Assembly: GCF_032854445.1 (NCBI RefSeq)
Contig: NC_088295.1
Location: 61,177,249-61,241,248 of the forward strand
DNA length: 64,000 bases
Reading direction: 5' to 3'
Source of the DNA: Liolophura sinensis
Taxonomy: Eukaryota; Mollusca; Polyplacophora; Chitonida; Chitonidae
In this document: positions 57,638 to 64,000 of the stretch, piece by piece
How positions within the stretch are numbered: the first letter of the stretch is position 1
Layout of the letters: each line of letters begins with the position of its first letter
Program-made: the position numbers and the translations under genes
The notes under the pieces: model-generated
Told to the model about the DNA's origin: nothing
The model's database searches: none
What the model saw: the letters and a program-made list of their open reading frames with translations, nothing else

Positions 57638-60009
57638 ATCCCCAGCATGCACTATATGTTTTGTTATACCGACAAAACAGTGTACTTGCTGAATTAGTAT
57701 TTTAAATCGCTGAATTTGTGCATCATTGGTGGAATTAGCCATCGTCCAGTTGTTAATCCGACAAACAAGTAGACGTCAGAGAGGCACATAAAGGGAGATA
57801 ACCGTAATAGTATCAAAGCAAGTGATCATTGGATATTAGCTCGAGATCGTTGGTTATTGCGTCGTGAACGTGGGGTATTACTTTGTGAGCGTGACGTTGC
57901 TTTCCTTGAGCTCGTAATTGTTATACACCATGTTTTGCGGAATATCATGTGACCGTGTATTGACCAATGGAAACCAAGAATAAATCTATGAGGTATAGAA
58001 ACATGCATTTAACAACTCGAAACAAAACGCGGGTGTATAAACTTATGGCAAAGAGAACCTTGTCAGTTGTCATACCAAACCACCGGGTCGTGTACGTGCG
58101 ACAATATTTGTCTGAAAATATCACAAAACAGAGCTTTTTCTTTTTCCGACACGCCAAACAAGTTTGACCATTCCAGACTAAATGCGTCTTTACATAGAGC
58201 AACACTATTTCATTATGCCCTCTTGGCAAAGCGAAGCAATTCCCGTGGATAAACATGTGAGATACCGAGGTAGTTTACGATTCGGACGTCTTCCTCAAAG
58301 CAGTCACACTTGATAAATATAACTGTAATCAGTAGCTTCGAGCGTTTATCCCAGCAATGGCTATAACTGTTTACCATAATTGACCAGTAATACAGAAGGT
58401 AGTGTGAAGTATAGTGGCCAGACAGCCTTCCGGCAACACATGACCCCGCTGTATGAAATTTTAAACATCATAATGGATAGCTGATAGTTGATTTCTTCCT
58501 TTCATCATTGAATATACTCCTTGGTATACACGAAGCACCTTGGCGTGCGAATAGTCTTCATCTTTTCTTATTCTTTAACTTCAGACTAATAACAAGGGCG
58601 TAAGTAAATACTGAATTGATACCCAATATTTACTGATTTTGATGTAACAATGATTTGCAAGGTCTTTGATTTTATAGCTGTGATCAAAAATGGCATTTAT
58701 TTTAAGACAATCAGCTATATTTCTGACGTTGTCCTGTCTAAACGAATTATTTATTATTATACATAACATTAATAAGAAGGTAAATGTTGCGCAAATGTTA
58801 CGGAGTTTTGGATATTGAGTCAAGAAGGCTTAGTGCTAATTAAACGACATACATGGAAAGTGTCAGAAAGGCATGCATGGAATATTTATCTGGAGGTGTG
58901 GTGGCTTAGCTAGTTATGTCGGTTTTATGTCGGTGTTCTTTTTTTGCTGTCTCTGAGCCGGATGATCTGTTATATCTACAATGTCAATAACATTTTGATG
59001 AATTGTTCTGTTCTGTCCCATACATTAATCCTAGGTATGGTTTTCATGAACTAATAAATTTACAAACGTTCATTTTCTTGTTGATAACCTTGTTGAATTG
59101 GTAACCGTTTTGTTTACTCCGTAATTGGTATGAATTGGTGTCGTCTAAGAATAAAATTCAACTTGAACAAATTTTGTCTCAAGAAGTATTCCAGATTCAG
59201 AAATTAAGGTTGCCTGGGAATAAGTATATCTTTTGTTTTTCACTGATGCCGTGAGCTGATAAATCACTGAGAGTGACACAAACGGGCAACTGAGTGGTGA
59301 CATTTAATTCATATTCCCTTAAGGAAATTGACGTCCTAAATAATACCTGTTTGTTTGAGCAGGCAATATACTTTGTGCTTAACCGAAAGTTATTTAACTA
59401 TTAAAATCTTGCACAATTTTATCCCAATACAGCTATGCCTGAGAAAACAGTTTTGCCTCGTATCGTAAAAAAATGTTTTAATATTTACACTCACAGTCAG
59501 GTGATATTATAAACAGTACAATGAAGTCATAGAAATTACACGATTGCCCTGTCTCTCGCTCAGAAATTTTACACTGTTGTTAACCTGTTAAGAGGCGATG
59601 AACAGGACAGTGGATTTATCCAGTGGGCGACAGAAATAAAGGATTGTCAACTAGCAGAAATTTGATTAGCTCTGGGAACAGGGTTGCAACCCCTTTCTCG
59701 ATGGTTCGGTATACATAAAGCGCTTACCTATATCCGACAGCTTGTCACCAAGGTTTAAACTAATACATGTCAGACGGGACTGTCCCTGAGGACATTAGTT
59801 ACCACGAGTTGCGTTGTTCCATTACAGTCATTCCAACACAGATTTGATTATACATAGATATCATTCCGATCATATTTAACAGGCCCTGTTTGTAAAACCT
59901 GGATAATATCATCTCTTACCGACTTCATTAGACGTTTATAGCTCAACTATGTTTATTAAGATCGGTGGGCGCGCCTTCTGCGACCTCTTGACTCGCGTTA
60001 TCGTGTCCT
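57638..60009. other. Unannotated stretch
   Basis: No gene or repeat was recognised. A small cluster of GATCGTTGG/GTTATTGCGTCGTGA-like phrases at 57820-57910 is too irregular to call. Confidence 0.45.
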
Positions 60010-60021
60010 CCGACAAACACA

Positions 60022-60115
60022 CAGATCCGCGTTCTTCGCATCTTCCTCAATTAAAACAGGATCCTCAGTGACGATCGTGCCCACAGTTGAGAGGGAAGAA
60101 GATGCGGGGAACGCG
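60022..60115. repeat. Inverted repeat (~30-bp arms)
   Basis: CAGATCCGCGTTCTTCGCAT then CTTCC at 60020-60046 pairs with GGAAGAAGATGCGGGGAACG then CGGATC at 60090-60115, with a few mismatches and a loop of about 45 bases. It is GC-rich for the window. Confidence 0.6.
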
Positions 60116-61090
60116 GATCCGCGTGTTTGGCCAAGGGCGCGATTCCATTTCTATTTTTAAACAAATAAGGTACTCTTGACCACTCGACCAGTAATAAGAT
60201 TTGGTGTCGGAACCATCATAGGTAAGGACTTTCAGGGGTTTTGGTAGAAAGGTTTTTAGAATACTGCATTTATTGAGCCTTCGCCGGAGTCTTGGGGTCC
60301 AATTCATGTATGGGCTGTTGTAATACACTGACAACACTTATTGATCCAGACTCTTGGGGGAAGGACAAAGAAAAGGTGTTAAAAGCTTTGAGTTACGTGG
60401 TCTCGCAGATGTCATATCTGACCAAAGTGGTATGAGGTGTTAATTCTCAGTTTGCTCTTGCTCTGTATAAATGGCGTGGAATACTTGCAAAGGGACATTT
60501 ATGTAGAGAGTAGCTATATGGGAAAGACATCACAGTTATAATAAAATCTGTGTAGAACCGTACATAATGGAACCTGTGAAGACCTAGATCCCCAGGAACG
60601 GTTCGATCTGATATATATATATTACAGTGAACATTGGTGATAAGCTGTCGGATATACAAAATCGGCCTATATCTACGTATTCGACTGTGTAAAAGTGTAT
60701 GAGCCAAATTGCTCCCTTGACCACCCAGCTTATCAGACATTTCATACCCGAAACCCTTTTATGTTTGTCCCTGATTGAATACGTCACCTTCTGTGACGCC
60801 CATAGTCTACTGCAGAAATTCGATCAGAATGCACAGCTTGACGCGGGCTAACACTGAGACTTCCTCACAACGTTACATTATGACGAAAAATTAAAATGTG
60901 CTGAACATTTATTCAGCAAATATACAAAGCACCATTATAAAAAAAATGGACAATTCTGTGTATGGCATTAGGCAACAATAACATAGATAAAGAAATAATA
61001 ATAACTAAAGTTCAGTTTGATCTGATATCATTTTGGCAAATATTAACAGATGTAAAACAGCTAGCAAATGTCATCTAGTTTTCTCCATTG
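60116..61090. other. Unannotated stretch
   Basis: No gene recognised. Confidence 0.5.
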
Positions 61091-61430
61091 CTAACAATTA
61101 CAAGCATTGGGCAAATGGTTGTACAGAACTTTATGTTCTCTTCTGTAGAGTTACTTATGCTGTCCTTGCTTATGTTTAGTGGTTTTGTACTTGGTGCCGT
61201 GATTGTGTCCAATTCGGCATAACAATGGGCTAGGCGTCGTATATCATCCTGTAGAATTAGATCCCCACATTAGTGATATTCAAAGCGCAACTGAGATGCA
61301 TATTTTATTATCGACAGCTTATATAGGAGCATGGTATACACGTTTTGAATGCTGGTTTCACTCGCTTTGAACATACCTTGCGCTGACTGCTGATTGTTTC
61401 TCTGCGCCATTTCGTCCTAATTTCGTATTA
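61091..61430 (+). repeat. 114-bp-type unit followed by R3 copy 2
   Basis: 61091-61215 resembles one unit of the triplication at 40498 (GGGCAAATGGTTGTACAGAA, then TATGTTCTCTTCTGTAG). 61285-61430 resembles R3 copy 1 at 6713 (GCGCAACTGAGATGCATATT, TGGTATACACG, CCTTGCGCTGACT, CGTCCTAATTTCGTATTATA). Here the two lie side by side, so they may be parts of one longer element. Confidence 0.45.
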
Positions 61431-62413
61431 TACTTTCTTAGCTCTTTGGTGGCTTATGTGAAACGTCGTTGTTGTAATTGACCATGCAAGTAATGGCCTG
61501 GAACTTCCATATAAATTGACGTCTGGTATACGAATGTTTGGCTCGACGCATAAAGTCCAATCATCCTCTGGCTACACTAATATATGTACAGCTTAATATA
61601 TTAATCTAATATTGTATATAAACCGGAAGTAATTTTATGAAAGAACTGTACATATGTTTCCCCCGACATACAAAAAGGCAGTCCAAGCAAACGGAAGCAT
61701 GAATAATTTCCTACGTGTACATGTACAAACAAATGTTGGATGAATGAGAGTTCTTACCAATCCAATTTGCACTACTGGATATCCTGTTACTTTACCCCGT
61801 CGGTGATTAAGGAAGCACAAAGAGGTCTGTCAGTGCATGAGTGCACGTTGCCTATAATGCCATATAGACTCAACTGACTGTCAGCTCTGCCATGAGTGCA
61901 TTACCAACTCGGTCGGTAGTTCAAACGGAAATTTATGTATCGGTGATAACTTTAATAAGACGTGTTTAAAACATGGTGTATAGTATAGGCTGCGAGGGGT
62001 TAAGATTTCTGATAAATTATAGATAGGGACATGGAATTGTCCGTGCCCAGCCTTCCTTTCCCGACACGGCAGCTTTGCCTTGCATGCTATGCATGATTTT
62101 AGACATTTTCATTCCACTTTCTGCTTTTTTATCAAACTGAATTGCGCTCTGCATACAGAAACTGCCGATTAGTAAAGTCCTATGAAGTTAGCGCATTAGA
62201 CTAATTAAAATACACTGCTGCCTCAAGGCCAGTAATTGTTCCATTTTCATACACTTTCAGTTTACTGAAATGATTATTTTATGCCACTTGTCTTTGAGTA
62301 ACCATGATGTCACCGGGAGAACTGACATTTTCATCTCGTGAAAAACGTATTCCAATCTGTTTTAAGAATAAGGAGAAGTAAAAGTAAAGAGAAACAAATT
62401 ATGCTACAGGTAT
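61431..62413. other. Unannotated stretch
   Basis: No gene recognised. Confidence 0.5.
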
Positions 62414-62775
62414 GTCATCGGTTGTGAATTTGGAATAAGTGTCTTCGATCGGGAAAGTTATTTCAAAGTAGCCTAGTGTGGTGTTTGCAACTAAGGAATA
62501 TGGGGAAGAGTTTCAGAGGGATGGATGTATAAAACCTCATTATCACAGAAAGCAAACGTACAAATGCCACCCTTTTGGATCTTTGTCAGGGCTTCTGGAC
62601 TGGCGTTTACATCAACAGCTCCCCAAAGGCTGGATCGATGTGAGTTTTTTTATGTTGATCCTAATTCTTACCACCTAGTTTCCGGAAACCTTGAACTGCC
62701 GCGGTTTAAGAATATAAAAAGATACCGGTGAGTTTTTATGTGTCTGACATCTGTATATAGCCCCTTCTAAGGGGA
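62414..62775 (+). repeat. Exon-like dispersed repeat R2, copy 2
   Basis: The uninterrupted counterpart of 41540-42050. One frame carries CHPFGSLSGLLDWRLHQQLP followed by KGWIDV. A shifted frame then continues DPNSYHLVSGNLELPRF to a GTGAGT donor at 62729. The switch of frame around 62640-62660 and the lack of an obvious acceptor argue for decay. Protein family unknown. Confidence 0.45.
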
Positions 62776-63862
62776 ACAGCTGTGGAGTGTTGAGCGCTGT
62801 CTCCAGGCGCTGATGCCCCCCTTCAACGTCAGGACGTAAAGTTCTGTTTTTATCATTCATATAGTACTCCGAAATATTCTGACGAATGACAGCAGCGGGT
62901 CTTGGGAGCACCTTAAGACATGCTTTACTGGGCTGGCAAGAATTCTGATAGACCAATAACGTGGAATGATTTTAATTCACTTTGGCATTCGTGGGAGTGA
63001 AGTTTGTCCATGGAAAATAGTCGTATTCTGCCTATGTGTTTCAGGATATAAACAACTTGTGTGCTATCAGTCACCCAAGATCTAATAAACACAACTTATA
63101 TTCTTCGCCGAATTTACGATTTTGCCACTTGGTCCGACACACAGTGCTCTACAATGTTAATCATCATTATTTATGGCATTTGTCTTTGTGAATCTTTTAC
63201 ATCTCACTGGAGGATTAGTGAATAAGCTGATCAAATACAGGTCCGCTTCAAGACAGCTATACTGTTCAAGAAATTGTTTATACCATTTAACCACATTTTC
63301 CGATTTTGACGCCAAATCGAGGCAATATTAAAGGGTATTGACAAAAACAGATTCTTATCTGAACACGAGGAATGTCTCCATTTGTTAATATTGGGAAAGT
63401 GTTTTTTGTTGTATTTGGAATTATCATTAGTCTTCGTTATCCTCGTTCGATATAAAACAAAAATATTTCCAGGTTTTGGAAGACGATTCATTCTTATTCC
63501 GATCCTCACATTACCGCTCTGTTCATCTCTTAACAGCTATTTTCACGAATATAGGCCTTCTTGTAGCATTCAACAGCACCAAACTTCAAGGCTTCATTAA
63601 CTACAATCTAGGATAATTTAATTATCGCAAAATGAATATGACATATGGTACATCAGAGAACCTCGAGGATGGACAACAACTATAGAGACATAAGCTACGT
63701 CCAAAGATTTGAGACCATTTCATCATGATTGCCAGGAAGGAGACTATGGCAACATAACGGAGTTTATTGGTGATTGCAAAGACTATGTTAGCTTCATTTA
63801 TTTGGTATGTTTTGAATAGACAATTGTGTGTAATATTGTTATGCACAAGGCAATGGCCAGTT
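62776..63862. other. Unannotated stretch
   Basis: No gene recognised. Confidence 0.5.
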
Positions 63863-64000
63863 GAGGGGAATATCGTTTTGGTCAGCTGAGGCGAATATCC
63901 ATTAGGCCAGCTGAGGCGAATATCCCTGTGGTCTGTTGAGGCGAATATCCCTGTGGTCAGTTAAGGCGAATATCCCTGTGGTCAGTTGAGGCTGGGATTA
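63863..64000. repeat. 25-bp minisatellite, at least six units, runs off the window
   Basis: Units of the type GAGGCGAATATCCCTGTGGT then CAGTT start at 63863, 63888, 63913, 63938, 63963 and 63988, exactly 25 bases apart. The first units are the most diverged and the later ones nearly identical, so the array probably continues and homogenises beyond 64000. Confidence 0.9.

Noticed and set aside
63863-64000. CRISPR array
   Set aside because: Repeats are directly adjacent with no unique spacers, and the genome is eukaryotic.

Overview
This is eukaryotic, animal-type DNA. It is AT-rich and gene-poor, with short spliced coding pieces, microsatellites and many interspersed repeats. The commonest repeat is a tRNA-derived SINE with a (AAAT)n tail. 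Its head and body are of the kind seen in mollusc and other lophotrochozoan genomes, so a mollusc (or a relative such as a brachiopod) is the best guess; that assignment is recalled, not searched. There is no bacterial gene layout, operon, CRISPR array, rRNA or intact tRNA. No complete host gene can be supported. The long stretches without coding signal look like intergenic or intronic DNA.

Layout. 0-10 kb: a SINE, two blocks of an ~82-bp minisatellite, one credible reading frame of unknown family on the minus strand (2379-2849), an inverted-repeat pair around another SINE, and a ~1-kb fold-back element built of GAGGTAGC-like units (8941-9942). 10-21 kb: three SINE copies, one copy of a four-copy repeat (here 'R1'), and a nearly identical 322-bp tandem duplication (19019-19663). 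20-32 kb: a composite repeat carrying a 23-bp satellite, SINE fragments, another R1 copy and a GC-rich block with a possible exon. 32-40 kb: almost featureless, with some regulatory-looking stretches; the best has two perfect 14-bp palindromes (39606-39653). 40-44 kb: a 114-bp triplication, more SINEs, copy A of an unusual CGCG-rich repeat, and a G-run block.

44-50 kb holds the clearest host-gene remains: a plus-strand SAM-like/HECT E3 ubiquitin ligase in five exon-like pieces. It has frameshifts, two in-frame stops around the catalytic-cysteine region and a missing N-lobe segment, so it is called a pseudogene. Just downstream lie a minus-strand integrase-core exon (51911-52049), a strongly self-complementary MITE with an exact 89-bp internal duplication (52615-52823), the C-terminal end of a Crypton/DIRS-like tyrosine recombinase (53213-53390), and a structurally complete Tc1/mariner transposon (53473-55004). 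The Tc1 element has an intact 335-codon DD34E transposase and sits inside a pre-existing palindrome. An 80-bp minisatellite follows.

57-64 kb: inverted copy B of the CGCG-rich repeat, a dyad at 60 kb, diverged second copies of two other repeats, and a 25-bp minisatellite that runs off the window. The coding remains do not form a shared pathway. The window is mainly a record of transposition, local duplication and decay. The only protein-coding unit that looks fully functional is the Tc1-type transposase.
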